A stretch of 64,000 nucleotides of DNA from JAWRCU01 sp033542235 (GTDB lineage Bacteria; Pseudomonadota; Alphaproteobacteria; Rhizobiales; Rhizobiaceae). The stretch spans positions 483,233-547,232 of the forward strand of contig NZ_JAWRCU010000004.1 of NCBI RefSeq assembly GCF_033542235.1, in the 5' to 3' direction. Below, piece by piece: positions 42,194 to 51,714 of this stretch; the stretch's first letter is position 1, and each line of letters opens with the position of its first letter. Under the pieces are notes generated by a model that saw only the letters and a list, made by a program, of their open reading frames with translations, made no database searches and was not told the origin of the DNA. The position numbers and the translations under genes are program-made.

Positions 42194-44032
42194 CTACCGG
42201 CAGCTGTCTGGCAAGGTGCGCTGCCCGACGGTTCGTGCGGGCGTGAGCCCGGTCGCGGCTGCACGCTCGGCGCCCGCCGACCCTGCCCGTTCGGCGTGGG
42301 CGGCTTCGGCAATCGTCAAGCCTTCCCTCACGTGCTCGACGTCGGCCTCGCTCGCATAGTGCAGAGTGGCAAGGAAGCTTTCCTTCGTCAGGTTGGGGTC
42401 GAGTTTCATGATCTGGCCGTAATGCGCGGCTGCCGCGGTCCGGTCTTTGAGCCAGGCGTAGGTTGCCCCAACAAAGGCATGCTGAGTGGCATCCATCTTG
42501 GAGATATGCATGAAGGCTTCGATGGCTTCGGCATATTCCCGGGCGACGAAATGGGCCTTGCCGAGATGGCTCCAGAACCGCTCGGGGTGATGCGGGTTGA
42601 GCCGCATCGCCTTGCGGATCCAATCTATACCTTCCTTCGGACGGCCGAGCCAGGTCAGGAGCTCGCCCTGCTGGACCACCACAAGGTCGTAGTTGGGATT
42701 GAGCGCCAAGGCCCGTTCCTGATGGTAGCGCGCCTTGTCGAGGTCGTTGCGGCTAATATTGATGGCCGCCAAAATACGGTGAACGTCGGCGTCATTGTCG
42801 TCCAATGTCTGGGCAATCTCCAGCTCGCGAGCGACCTCGTCGAAGACGGCGTCCTTGTCGGCGCACCAGCCATAGACCCAGGCCTGCCCAAGGATGCATC
42901 CGCGCCACGCATGGGCATGAGCATACTTCGGGTCGAGATCCACGGCCCGGGTGATCAGCTTCAGCGCCTCCTCGTTCTCCGAGCGGTCGCCTCTGTGGTG
43001 GCGGACCTTGGCTGCCAGCACGCACTCATATGCGGCGAGACTGGAAGGCGTCTTGCGCGAAAGCAGGTCTTGCTGTGCGGCCTCGACACGGCCAGGCAGC
43101 GTGGCAACGATGGCGGCGGTCAGCTCGTCCTGGATGGCGAAGACGTCGTCGAGCTTGCGATCGTAGCGTTCGGCCCAGATATGCGCGTCATTCGAGGTGT
43201 CGATCAACTGGGCGGTCACGCGCAGGTGCTCGCCCGATTTGCGGACGCTTCCCTCCACCAGATATTGCGCACCCAGCTTTTGCGCGACTTCGCGCAAGTT
43301 CACCGACTGCCCCTTGTAGACGAAGGTGGAGTTGCGCGAGATGACGAACAGCTCGTGCCTGCGTGATAGCTCGGTTATGATATCTTCGGTGAGACCGTCG
43401 ACAAAATATTCCTGCTCGGGATCGCCGCTCATGTTTGCGAAAGGCATGACCGCGATAGAAGGCTTCACGACGGCGCGCCGCTCTGTCTCGGTTGTCGCTC
43501 CGGGTGTTGCCGAGCCGTCTTCGAGCACGGCGCGCCAAACACGTATCGCACGCGAAATGTTCTTGAGCGACTTCTCGCCCAAATCCTCGAATCTGACACC
43601 GACTCGATCGGAGACTTGGTCGTAGACGGCCTGCGTAACACAGATCCCGCCGATATCTGCGAGCTGCTCGAGGCGAGCGGCCACATTCACGCCGTCGCCA
43701 TAGATGTCGTCCTCGTCGAAAATGATGTCGCCGAGATTGATGCCGATTCGGAACTCGATGCGCCTGCTTTCCGGCACATCGCTGTTGCGGCGGCGCATAC
43801 GCACCTGCACCTCCGCCGCGCAGCGCACGGCGTCGGTCACGCTGCGGAATTCAACAAGCATGCCATCGCCGGTGGTCTTGATGATATGGCCCTGGTTCTT
43901 GGCGATGGCCGGGTCGATGAGCTCGATGCGGTGCGTTCGAAGCCGCGCGAGAGTTCCCGACTCGTCGGCTTCCATTAGCCGAGAGTATCCCGCCATGTCG
44001 GCTGCCAGAACAGCAGCAAGCCTGTGTTCCAT
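42194..44032 (-). CDS. Class III adenylate cyclase with TolB-like and TPR domains
   Basis: A 612-residue protein. The cyclase domain is at residues 1-170 (LAAVLAADMAGYSRLMEAD with the two metal-binding Asp, KTTGDGMLVEF). A region at about 190-320 has the FlgO/TolB-like sequence IAVMPFANMSGDPEQEYFVD and EDIITEL. The C-terminal part (about 340-600) carries TPR-type helical repeats, e.g. KYAHAHAWRGCILGQAW and KARYHQERALALNPNYD. Rhizobia have many such cyclases; they are thought to make cAMP in response to protein-borne signals. There is no membrane segment, so it is probably cytoplasmic. Confidence 0.9.
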   Translation of the reverse strand: MEHRLAAVLAADMAGYSRLMEADESGTLARLRTHRIELIDPAIAKNQGHIIKTTGDGMLVEFRSVTDAVRCAAEVQVRMRRRNSDVPESRRIEFRIGINLGDIIFDEDDIYGDGVNVAARLEQLADIGGICVTQAVYDQVSDRVGVRFEDLGEKSLKNISRAIRVWRAVLEDGSATPGATTETERRAVVKPSIAVMPFANMSGDPEQEYFVDGLTEDIITELSRRHELFVISRNSTFVYKGQSVNLREVAQKLGAQYLVEGSVRKSGEHLRVTAQLIDTSNDAHIWAERYDRKLDDVFAIQDELTAAIVATLPGRVEAAQQDLLSRKTPSSLAAYECVLAAKVRHHRGDRSENEEALKLITRAVDLDPKYAHAHAWRGCILGQAWVYGWCADKDAVFDEVARELEIAQTLDDNDADVHRILAAINISRNDLDKARYHQERALALNPNYDLVVVQQGELLTWLGRPKEGIDWIRKAMRLNPHHPERFWSHLGKAHFVAREYAEAIEAFMHISKMDATQHAFVGATYAWLKDRTAAAAHYGQIMKLDPNLTKESFLATLHYASEADVEHVREGLTIAEAAHAERAGSAGAERAAATGLTPARTVGQRTLPDSCR

Positions 44033-44247
44033 GGTCCAGCCCTTGAGCGAAACGCTATTTTAGCACCATGAGGCAGGAATCAAAGGCAACTTCGAAAAGG
44101 GTTCGTCGAAATCGCACTCCGCGGCACAGGGTTGATGATTGGGCAGACCGCGTTCTTGATGCCTGCCGCAGCCTGCTGTGCGTCAGCAGCCAACACAGCC
44201 TGCCCAAATCATCGAGTGGTAACGGTCTTCCGCTGGCGGGTTACCCT

Positions 44248-44667
44248 TCAATGATGAGCCGAAACGCTCTTCACGTATTCGGACACGAGTTCGGTCGGCG
44301 CCGCCTGACCGACGTCACCCACACTGAGGATACCGATCATCCGCATGTTCTTGTTGATCACCGGTAACCTGCGGATTTTCAGCTCCTCCATGTGCCGTAT
44401 GGCCTTTGCCAGGTCATCGTCTTCGCTGCAGCAGTGAATGCCAGTGGTCATCACATCGCGCGCCGTCGCGGTGCGAATGTCGAAATCATCCTCGGCCAAT
44501 CCTTTGCAGACGATGTCGCGGTCAGTGACCATTCCGACCAGCCGGTCGTTCTGTCCGATGGGGATCGAACCGATGTCCCTGGCTCGCATCAATTTTGCCA
44601 GTTCCGTGACAGGGGTTTCGGGGCTGACCCAGTCGACACCCTTGTGCATTACGTCTTTGACTTTCAT
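44248..44667 (-). CDS. Two-CBS-domain protein
   Basis: A 139-residue protein built of two CBS domains: residues about 7-60 (MHKGVDWVSPETPVTELAKL, IGSIPIGQNDRLVGMVTDRD) and about 72-128 (MTTGIHCCSEDDDLAKAIRH, IRRLPVINKNMRMIGILSVG). Such pairs bind adenosine nucleotides. It has no attached effector domain, so it may act by binding another protein. The flanking gaps (215 and 494 bases) suggest a free-standing gene. Confidence 0.9.
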   Translation of the reverse strand: MKVKDVMHKGVDWVSPETPVTELAKLMRARDIGSIPIGQNDRLVGMVTDRDIVCKGLAEDDFDIRTATARDVMTTGIHCCSEDDDLAKAIRHMEELKIRRLPVINKNMRMIGILSVGDVGQAAPTELVSEYVKSVSAHH

Positions 44668-44929
44668 GGCGGACCTCCCTTGCCGGAGTTGGTTATCCCC
44701 GCCCTTTTGTTTTCATCTTACCGCGGACGTGATTTGGCTGCCATAGGTCGTCACAGGAACAATGTTCTTCCCAAAACAGGCCCTGAGCAAGGCTCCCCAC
44801 CTCACCAGCTTCGTGCTGCAGACGGGCATGCCGGCGCGCCTTACGGACGAGCAGGGCATTTGTTCCAACTAATTCTTGAAACCCGGGCTGCTTTCGTTCG
44901 TGCTTTGACACCGGCAGTTAGGAGGCAAG

Positions 44930-45079
44930 ATGCCATCACCGACTTCAGCCACATTGCCGAAGGCCGAGTTGCACATCCAGGTCGCGGGCTGCATTGAGGC
45001 CGATGAGGTCGTCAGCAACTGCGAGGCGGATCGAGGCCTCAGCTCGGTGCACTCAGCGCTTTTACATGAAATGCGCTGA
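44930..45079 (+). pseudogene. N-terminal relic of adenosine deaminase
   Basis: A 49-codon frame after an AGGAGG site (44920-44925) reads TLPKAELHIQVAGCIEADEV near its start, matching the N-terminal LPKAELHxHxEGxLEP signature of adenosine deaminase. The second metal-binding His of HxH is replaced by Gln (HIQ), the homology fades after about 25 residues and a stop follows. The remaining 400 residues or so expected are missing. The rest of the 44668-45161 gap contains no supported gene; a 72-residue frame on the minus strand at 44693-44911 was not recognised. Confidence 0.65.
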
Positions 45080-45161
45080 GGTTATCGAATATCCGGAACA
45101 TAGCCCAACCCCTTTCTCCCCATCGAGACGGTTCTCTCGGTGTTCAGCTAAATGAGGAGCC

Positions 45162-46388
45162 ATGACGCAATTCGTCGTTCTTTCGTTCGCGGTTACCTAT
45201 TTGGGAATGGCGCTGGGGCGCGTTCCGGGGCTGAGAGTCGATCGAGCCGGCATCGCGATGATCGTCGCGGTCGTGTTGGTCGCCGCGGGCGCAGTGCCTG
45301 TCGACGCTGTCGGCAACGCGATTCATTTCCCGACGCTGCTCCTGCTGGGAGGCCTGATGATCCTCTCCGCGCGGGTCGGCGCCAGCGGTTTCTACAATGC
45401 TGCAGCCGCATGGATTGCGGGCCAGGCGGGTCGGCCGTTGCGGCTGCTCGCCCTCACGGTCGCCATTGGCGGAATCCTCTCCGCGCTCCTCGTCAACGAC
45501 ATCGTCGTCTTCGCGATGACTCCGCTCCTTTGCGCTGGCCTGCAGGCTCGAAATCTCGATCCGCGGCCCTTCCTGTTCGGGCTCGCCGCGGCGAGCAATG
45601 CCGGCTCGGCTGCAACCTTGATCGGCAATCCGCAGAACATCCTCATTGGTCAGGCCGGGCAGATCGGGTTCTGGTCCTATATTCTGGATGCCGCCGTGCC
45701 GTCGCTGGCCGGACTTGTGGTGAGCTTCGCATGCATAGCATTCGTCTGGCGATCGAGCCTCACCGCACCGGCCGGCGACGCGCCGCTCACGAAGGTCGCA
45801 TTCGATCGGCGTCAGGTCGGCTTCTGCGGCGTCGCCCTCGCCGTGCTCCTGGCGCTATTCGCGACTTCGCTGCCGCGCGAGGTGTCTGCGCTTCTGGTAG
45901 CTGCCTGCCTTATCGTCAGCCGTGTGCTGCCGACCAGGCAACTGCTCGACGAGATCGACCTGCCGCTGCTTATCCTGTTCGCGGCCCTGTTCGTCGTGAA
46001 CGACGCGCTTGCGCGGACGGGCGTTCCGGAGGAGGCGGTGCGCGCGCTCGAGACCCATGGCCTCCTGCCTGATCGCGTTTCGCTGCTGGCGCCAATCGCG
46101 CTCGTCCTCAGCAACACGATCGGCAACGTTCCCGCCGTGGTCATGATCCTGAAGGTCTGGCAGGGCATCCCGCAGGGCACTCTTGTCGGCCTCGCCATCC
46201 TTTCGACGCTCGCCGGAAACCTGTTCCTCGTCGGAAGCCTGGCCAACCTGATCGTTGCCGAACGCGCCTCGGCGCAAGGTCTGCGCCTGACATTCCGTGA
46301 TCATGCCAAGGCGGGCGTACCCATCACGCTGTTCTCAATGCTCCTTGCGGGCTTCTGGCTTTGGATGGGCGGGTACATGCCACTGTAG
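45162..46388 (+). CDS. Anion permease, ArsB/NhaD (SLC13-like) superfamily
   Basis: A 408-residue membrane protein with about 11 hydrophobic helices. Two re-entrant-loop motifs occur in inverted halves: SALLVNDIVVFAMTPLL near residue 107 and SNTIGNVPAVVMILKV near 318. ASNAGSAATLIGNPQNILIG near 145 is the conserved substrate/Na site pattern of ion transporters such as citrate and arsenite permeases. The substrate is unknown. GAGGAG precedes the ATG. Confidence 0.85.
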   Translation: MTQFVVLSFAVTYLGMALGRVPGLRVDRAGIAMIVAVVLVAAGAVPVDAVGNAIHFPTLLLLGGLMILSARVGASGFYNAAAAWIAGQAGRPLRLLALTVAIGGILSALLVNDIVVFAMTPLLCAGLQARNLDPRPFLFGLAAASNAGSAATLIGNPQNILIGQAGQIGFWSYILDAAVPSLAGLVVSFACIAFVWRSSLTAPAGDAPLTKVAFDRRQVGFCGVALAVLLALFATSLPREVSALLVAACLIVSRVLPTRQLLDEIDLPLLILFAALFVVNDALARTGVPEEAVRALETHGLLPDRVSLLAPIALVLSNTIGNVPAVVMILKVWQGIPQGTLVGLAILSTLAGNLFLVGSLANLIVAERASAQGLRLTFRDHAKAGVPITLFSMLLAGFWLWMGGYMPL

Positions 46389-46910
46389 GCGGAGGAGCGC
46401 CGCGCGATCTCGTGAGGAACGCAGAGGCCTGTCAGAGGGCCTGGTCATGCGAATTTGTCACAGCAGATCGTCTGATCCGTCGTGGGATGGGCTCGCGGTA
46501 TCTTCAATCGCGGTCTCATCGCTTTGTCGCAGCTTCGTAAGGGGCGGCAGCCTGAATCCACCTTTATGAGATTCCTATAAGAACGTCCCCGAACTCCTCT
46601 CGAAAACTTATGCGCCCAGCGTTATGTAGCGGATTGGCCTGATGAAATGCATTCGGGATCGCGTGATCCGAGAACGTTAGACCGGCGCGGGCCAACGAAA
46701 GGATGAGGTCTCCAACCCGCCATCAGCCCAGGCAAAAAGTCGAGACCAATCCGGAGCCGCCCCAGTACATCCCCACCGAGCCGGGGATCGGCTTCGCGCT
46801 CCAGATTGAGGTCGCCTCCGGCCTCGGTGAATCGCCGCCCGAGCAAGTGCGGTTACATCGCTGATCAGCAGGTCAAATCGGACGCGACCCGCTTCGCTGG
46901 GAGTTTTCGA
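46389..46910. other. 522-base intergenic region with no recognised gene
   Basis: The region between the anion permease and kup genes has several short frames; the longest on the minus strand (46622-46846 and beyond) lacks recognised homology. A short dyad GGATC-GCGT-GATCC occurs at about 46653-46666. An in-frame upstream extension of kup back to 46806 exists but is not family-like. The kup promoter should lie here but is not clear. Confidence 0.45.
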
Positions 46911-48848
46911 ATGGCCCTTGGCGCAAATGACAGTCGCGTTCTGGCGAACGAGCCTGCGGGAGGTGCCGAACCGGCCAAGGAAGGACATCCGGCCGGCACA
47001 AAGCTTCCGCTTCTGATGCTCGGCGCAATAGGCGTTGTTTATGGCGACATCGGCACGAGCCCGATCTACACAATCCGCGAGTCGCTGCGTGCCGCCACTG
47101 GCGCCGACGTTGCGCAGCCCGAGCAAGTGTTCGGCGTGTTGTCGCTCGTTTTTTGGGCGCTGACGGTCATCGTGACCGTAAAATACGTCGTTTTCGTCCT
47201 GCGGGCAGACAATCGCGGTGAGGGCGGCATCCTCTCATTGATGGCGCTGGCGCGCAGCAGTTACGGCACCTCACCTGCCTGGATTCTCCTTATTGGTATC
47301 GCGGGCTCGGCGCTCTTCTTTGGCGACGCAATCATCACGCCGGCGATCTCCGTGCTGTCCGCGGTCGAGGGCCTGGGCGTCGTCACACCGACTTTCGACG
47401 CTTACGTGGTTCCGCTGACTCTGTTGATCCTAGCTGCGCTCTTCTCCGTGCAGCGTTTAGGAACTGGCAAGGTTTCGGTGGTGTTCGGGCCGGTCACGCT
47501 GGCCTGGTTCATTGCTATCGCCGCCACCGGTATCTCTCATATTCTCGACAACCCAGCTGTCTTAGCGGCGATCAATCCGCTCTACATATTCGCCTTCCTT
47601 GCGCACTCTCCGGGTACTTCTTTTGTCACGATTGGCGCCGTGTTTCTCGCAGTCACCGGGACCGAGGCACTGTATGCCGATCTAGGCCACTTCGGACGCA
47701 AGCCAATCGCGTATGCCTGGCTATGGGTCGCATTTCCTTGCCTATTGCTGAGCTATTTCGGGCAGGGTGCATTTGTGCTCACGCGGGGTGGTCACATCGG
47801 TCATCCCTTCTTTGAAATGAACGAGGGCTGGGCGCTGCTCCCCATCGTGGGATTGGCGAGCGCGGCTACCATCATCGCGAGCCAAGCCGTGATCTCCGGC
47901 GCGTTTTCGCTGACCCGCCAGGCAGTGCAACTCAGCATCCTGCCTCGATTTGAAATCCAGCACACCTCGGAGAGGCAGGCGGGACAGATTTATCTGCCGC
48001 GTGTCAACGTGCTGCTCGCGCTGGCTGTCATGTGTTTAGTGGTCGGCTTCAGGGAATCGGGAGCCCTGGCCTCGGCCTACGGAATTTCGGTCACCGGCAA
48101 CATGCTGGTGACGACGTTCCTTCTGGCGATCGTCATGTACCGGGTCTGGAAATGGGAGTTGCGGAGTGTGCTGGCGGTTAGCGCAATCTTTGCCTTCATC
48201 GATTTCGGCTTCTTCTCTGCCAATGTCATCAAGGTGCGGGAAGGCGGCTGGGCCTCCATTCTGGTTGCGGCCGTCCTCTTCGTTATCATGGCCACCTGGG
48301 TGCGTGGCACGCGCTACCTCTTTGACAAGACACGCAGGAGCGAGATCCCGTTCGAGTTCCTGGCGGAGCAGATGGCGAAAAAGCCGCCCAAGCTTGTCCC
48401 CGGCACGGCGGTTTTTCTGACCAGCGATCCCCAGAGCGCGCCGACCGCACTGATGCACAGCCTCAAGCACTACAAGGTGCTGCACGAGCAGAACGTCCTC
48501 CTCTCGGTCGTAACCGCACAGCAACCGCGCGTGTTGGACAGCGAGCGTGTCAGCATGGAGAAGCTCAACGAGCTATTCATGCGCGTCACCCTCAGGTTCG
48601 GGTACATGGAGCAGCCCAACATCCCGAAGGCCTTGGCGGTCTGCCGCAAGCAGGGCTGGAAATTCGATATCATGTCAACATCCTTCTTCCTGTCGCGGCG
48701 CTCGCTCAAGCTATCCGCCACGTCCGGCATGCCGATCTGGCAGGACCGACTGTTCATCCAACTCGCTCGTACCGCTGCAGATGCGACGGAGTACTTCCAG
48801 ATACCAACCGGTCGAGTGGTCGAGATCGGCACGCAGGTAACAGTCTGA
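46911..48848 (+). CDS. kup: Low-affinity potassium uptake transporter Kup
   Basis: A 645-residue KUP/HAK/KT-family K+/H+ symporter. The signature GVVYGDIGTSPIYT lies near residue 42, followed by about 12 membrane helices to residue 450 and a cytoplasmic C-terminal domain of about 190 residues (GTAVFLTSDPQSAPTALMH near 508). The conserved FLAVTGTEALYADLGHFGR is in the sixth helix region. ATG 46911 gives the family's usual length (about 630). Rhizobia often have more than one kup copy. Confidence 0.95.
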   Translation: MALGANDSRVLANEPAGGAEPAKEGHPAGTKLPLLMLGAIGVVYGDIGTSPIYTIRESLRAATGADVAQPEQVFGVLSLVFWALTVIVTVKYVVFVLRADNRGEGGILSLMALARSSYGTSPAWILLIGIAGSALFFGDAIITPAISVLSAVEGLGVVTPTFDAYVVPLTLLILAALFSVQRLGTGKVSVVFGPVTLAWFIAIAATGISHILDNPAVLAAINPLYIFAFLAHSPGTSFVTIGAVFLAVTGTEALYADLGHFGRKPIAYAWLWVAFPCLLLSYFGQGAFVLTRGGHIGHPFFEMNEGWALLPIVGLASAATIIASQAVISGAFSLTRQAVQLSILPRFEIQHTSERQAGQIYLPRVNVLLALAVMCLVVGFRESGALASAYGISVTGNMLVTTFLLAIVMYRVWKWELRSVLAVSAIFAFIDFGFFSANVIKVREGGWASILVAAVLFVIMATWVRGTRYLFDKTRRSEIPFEFLAEQMAKKPPKLVPGTAVFLTSDPQSAPTALMHSLKHYKVLHEQNVLLSVVTAQQPRVLDSERVSMEKLNELFMRVTLRFGYMEQPNIPKALAVCRKQGWKFDIMSTSFFLSRRSLKLSATSGMPIWQDRLFIQLARTAADATEYFQIPTGRVVEIGTQVTV

Positions 48849-49051
48849 TCTCGCCGCCTAGCGACAGCAGCCTTACTTTCGGTCCGCGTTGCGGCGTCCC
48901 GCGAGGGTGAATCGACACTCCGCAGGAGTCCACCCGGGAAGGCGCTTGCAGTGAGCTCGTCACCTGGCCAAGAGCTTTGGCGTGGGACAGCTGCAAAAAT
49001 AACAGAAACTGCCGATGTCAGCAGCCATGGCATCCCGGCTTGCCCCAAGGG

Positions 49052-49882
49052 TTATCGTGAAATCCCGAGAATGGCGCGGGCTTGTCGCGCTGTTGCGAGC
49101 GGCCGACCAGCCGTCCTGGCGATGCCTGCGATAACAGCGACGCGCTCGGCATTGTCGCGTGCGATCCGACCATCTGCGTTCCAAAGGGAGTTTTCGAAAC
49201 CGACGCGGACATGGCCACCCAGCGCTAGCGCTGCAGCCAAAGCCGAAGTTTCGCTGCGGCCGAATGCGCAGACCGACCACACTGCGCTGAGCCGGTGGCG
49301 CTCGAGGCCTTCAAGGAAAACATCGAGGTGCTCGGGCCGGCTCTCCTGATCCGGCGCATAGCGGCCGAGCACGAAAAGGAGCCGTGGTTGCGCGATGCCT
49401 CCAAAGCTGCCGCGACCGTATAGCTCGGCGAATTTGTCTAGATCGGCGCTGTCGTAGAGGATATGCTGGACGGCAATGCGTTCGTCGGCTGCCCAAGCGA
49501 AGAAGGCCGATGCAGTTGCTTCCCCGTTACCGAGAATTTCGCGCAGCGCCACCGATACGGCGGCCGGGCGCAGAGTGCGCACAAGATCCATCTGCTCGGA
49601 AGGCGAATAGCGGCCGACTGCCTCGGTGGTGACCTGGACCAGCATCTGGCCGTCAGTGCGTTCCCGAATTGCGGCGATCGCTTCCATGTAGCGGGTCGCG
49701 TCGAGCACATGAGCACCAGCCTGGTCGCGCACATGGACGTGGATGGCGGCAGCGCCGCTCGCAAGACATGCTGCGGCGGTTTCCGCCAGTTCCGCGGCCG
49801 TCATCGGCAGCGCCGGGTGATCCTGCTTCGTGCGGCGAGCGCCGTTCGGCGCAATCATGATGAGCAAGGGATCTGTGGTCAC
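49052..49882 (-). CDS. Beta-keto acid cleavage enzyme (BKACE, former DUF849)
   Basis: A 276-residue TIM-barrel enzyme. MIAPNGARRTKQDHPALPMT opens the barrel, AAAIHVHVRDQAG near residue 44 supplies two His zinc ligands, and HILYDSADLDKFAEL and VRVGFENSLWNADGR complete the site. Known members condense a beta-keto acid with acetyl-CoA and release acetoacetate and a shortened acyl-CoA, as in lysine fermentation (Kce) and carnitine breakdown. It is divergent from the amidase gene and adjacent to an aminotransferase-ABC locus, so its beta-keto acid may come from a transaminated amino acid. Confidence 0.88.
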   Translation of the reverse strand: MTTDPLLIMIAPNGARRTKQDHPALPMTAAELAETAAACLASGAAAIHVHVRDQAGAHVLDATRYMEAIAAIRERTDGQMLVQVTTEAVGRYSPSEQMDLVRTLRPAAVSVALREILGNGEATASAFFAWAADERIAVQHILYDSADLDKFAELYGRGSFGGIAQPRLLFVLGRYAPDQESRPEHLDVFLEGLERHRLSAVWSVCAFGRSETSALAAALALGGHVRVGFENSLWNADGRIARDNAERVAVIAGIARTAGRPLATARQARAILGISR

Positions 49883-49953
49883 GTTCTCCTCAACCTTTGT
49901 CTCCCAGGCGCATCCAATCTATGGTCTTTTGCAAAAGAGAGGGTGGGAGCACA

Positions 49954-51387
49954 GTGACTGATACAGCAGAGAAGCCATCGGCTTTTGCCACTGCAGCCGA
50001 GCTTGCTTCGGCGCTTGAGAAGGGCGGCACGACATCGACGGCCATTGTCCGGCGCGCGCTCGACCGGGTGGCAGCCCACGAGCAGACACTGCATGCCTTC
50101 GTGGAGATTTTCGGCGAAGCGGCGCTTGCGGCCGCCGAAGCCGCCGATGAACGCAGGGTCCGGGGTGCTACGCTCAGTCCTCTCGATGGCATTCCGTTCG
50201 CGGTGAAGGACCTCATGCACATGGAAGGCCATCCGACTTCGGCCGGATCGAAGGCTGTTGCCGGCAAACCTGCAACCACCACCGCGAACGCCGTGCGGCG
50301 TCTCAGCCAAGCAGGCATGATTCCGCTCGGCAAAGTCCATACCGTCGAATTCGCATTCGGCAGCTGGGGCACGAACCCGATCCTCGGCACGCCGCTCAAC
50401 CCCCGCGATCGCGCTGTTGCGCGTGCCCCCGGTGGCTCCTCGAGCGGTTCGGGAGTTGCGGTAGCGGCAGGGCTCGTGCCTGCCGCGCTTGGCACCGATA
50501 CGGGCGGATCGGTACGCAATCCTTCCGCCATGTGCGGCGTCGTCGGGCTGAAGACCTCCGTGGGCCTGGTAGGGCGGGGCGGGCTGCTTCCGCTCGCCAC
50601 GTCCTTCGACAGCATCGGCCCGCTTACCCGGTCCGTCGAGGACGCGGCATTGCTGCTTTCCGTACTGCAAGGCCTGGATCCGGATGACCCTGCAACGTTC
50701 GGGATCACGGCGCCGGACCCGCTGCGCGATCTCGGCCAAGGCGTGGCCGGCTTGCAGCTGCGGGTCCCCTCCGAACGTGACCTCGAGATGGTCGAGGACG
50801 GAGTGCTCAGGCTCTTCAGGGCAGCTGTCCAGCAATTGTCGGCACTCGGCGCCGAGATCGACGAGAAGACGATGCCGCGGCGGCCCGAGGAGTACAAGGC
50901 CATCACCGGCGACCTCATGGCGGCCGAGGCCTGGCACAATCTGAGCGACTATGTGGAGTCGGAGTCCAGCATCGTCCATCCTGTCGTCAGGACGAGGATC
51001 CTGCAGGGCAGGACGATCGATGGAGCGCGCTTTCAAGAGCTTCTTGCGACAAGGCGAGCCGCGCAGATCGAATTCCACCGCTACCTCGAAGGCGCGGACG
51101 CGTTTCTCACGCCGACATCTCCGATCTTCGCGCCGCCGCTTACAGAGATCGACGAGACCAAAACCCCGCTCGGCACCTTCACGCGCATGGTGAACCTGAT
51201 GGACATGGCAGCGCTCAGCGTGCCCGTCGGGCTTGCCGGCGGCTTGCCCGCTGCCCTGCAGATCGTGGTGCGCCGCTTCAACGATGCCCTTGCGCTCAGG
51301 ATCGGGCGCGCATTCGAGGTCGCGCGCGGGGGGCTGTTCGAGCCACCGGCAGGTTATCAGGAGCCGCAGGCGGCTTACCGCGGCTGA
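49954..51387 (+). CDS. Amidase signature family enzyme
   Basis: A 477-residue amidase. The Ser-cisSer-Lys triad is visible: Lys in PFAVKDLMHM near residue 89, the Gly/Ser-rich signature APGGSSSGSG near 162 and Ser in GTDTGGSVRNPSA near 186. It hydrolyses an amide or carbamate to acid and ammonia. GTG 49954 is close behind GGGAG; ATG 49921 and 49897 are other in-frame starts. It is divergent from the BKACE gene and is followed by a palindromic repeat and the Liv-type importer genes on the other strand. Confidence 0.9.
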   Translation: MTDTAEKPSAFATAAELASALEKGGTTSTAIVRRALDRVAAHEQTLHAFVEIFGEAALAAAEAADERRVRGATLSPLDGIPFAVKDLMHMEGHPTSAGSKAVAGKPATTTANAVRRLSQAGMIPLGKVHTVEFAFGSWGTNPILGTPLNPRDRAVARAPGGSSSGSGVAVAAGLVPAALGTDTGGSVRNPSAMCGVVGLKTSVGLVGRGGLLPLATSFDSIGPLTRSVEDAALLLSVLQGLDPDDPATFGITAPDPLRDLGQGVAGLQLRVPSERDLEMVEDGVLRLFRAAVQQLSALGAEIDEKTMPRRPEEYKAITGDLMAAEAWHNLSDYVESESSIVHPVVRTRILQGRTIDGARFQELLATRRAAQIEFHRYLEGADAFLTPTSPIFAPPLTEIDETKTPLGTFTRMVNLMDMAALSVPVGLAGGLPAALQIVVRRFNDALALRIGRAFEVARGGLFEPPAGYQEPQAAYRG

Positions 51388-51420
51388 TGTACCGGCGACG
51401 ATAAACTTGCACTGTTGGCG

Positions 51421-51592
51421 CTGCCCCTCACCGCCCTGCCGGGCACTTCTCCCCGTAAACGGGGAGAAGAACGCCGGCCTTTTTTGAAGGCGTTTGTTCT
51501 GCAACGTAGACGATTGGCGAAACCAAAGCGGCAGTCGTGCCTCTCCCCGTTCACGGGGAGAGGATGCCGGCAGGCAGGTGAGGGGCGGCGCC
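51421..51592. repeat. Rhizobial palindromic intergenic element (RIME-like)
   Basis: Two inverted arms face each other: 51421-51480 contains CCCTCACCGCCCTGCC then CTTCTCCCCGTAAACGGGG, and 51537-51592 contains the reverse order with CTCTCCCCGTTCACGGGGAG and AGGCAGGTGAGGGG. Each arm carries its own short hairpin (CCCCGT/ACGGGG). This matches the mosaic palindromic elements common between genes in Rhizobiales. It fills most of the 327-base gap between the convergent amidase and livF genes. Confidence 0.8.
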
Positions 51593-51714
51593 CAACGCTC
51601 AAAATCCTGAAGCTGGTGGTCTAATCCTCTTCCCGGCGCAAATCGCCTTGCGGGATGAAGACCTGCGTCAAACCGATCCACAACGATCAGCTGTCATTCG
51701 CCGCTTGCGTACAG

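Noticed and set aside
41858..43366. 502-codon plus-strand frame opposite the cyclase gene
   Set aside because: It lies entirely opposite the cyclase and GFA genes, whose motifs are certain.
44693..44911. 72-codon minus-strand frame upstream of the CBS gene
   Set aside because: No ribosome binding site of note and no recognised sequence.
46622..46846. 74-codon minus-strand frame before kup
   Set aside because: No similarity recognised and no supported start; kept only as part of the intergenic note.
46806..46910. N-terminal extension of Kup
   Set aside because: The extra 35 residues do not match Kup proteins; ATG 46911 gives the normal length.
49879..51681. 600-codon minus-strand frame opposite the amidase gene
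   Set aside because: The amidase signature and catalytic residues decide the plus-strand frame; the minus frame has no known motif.
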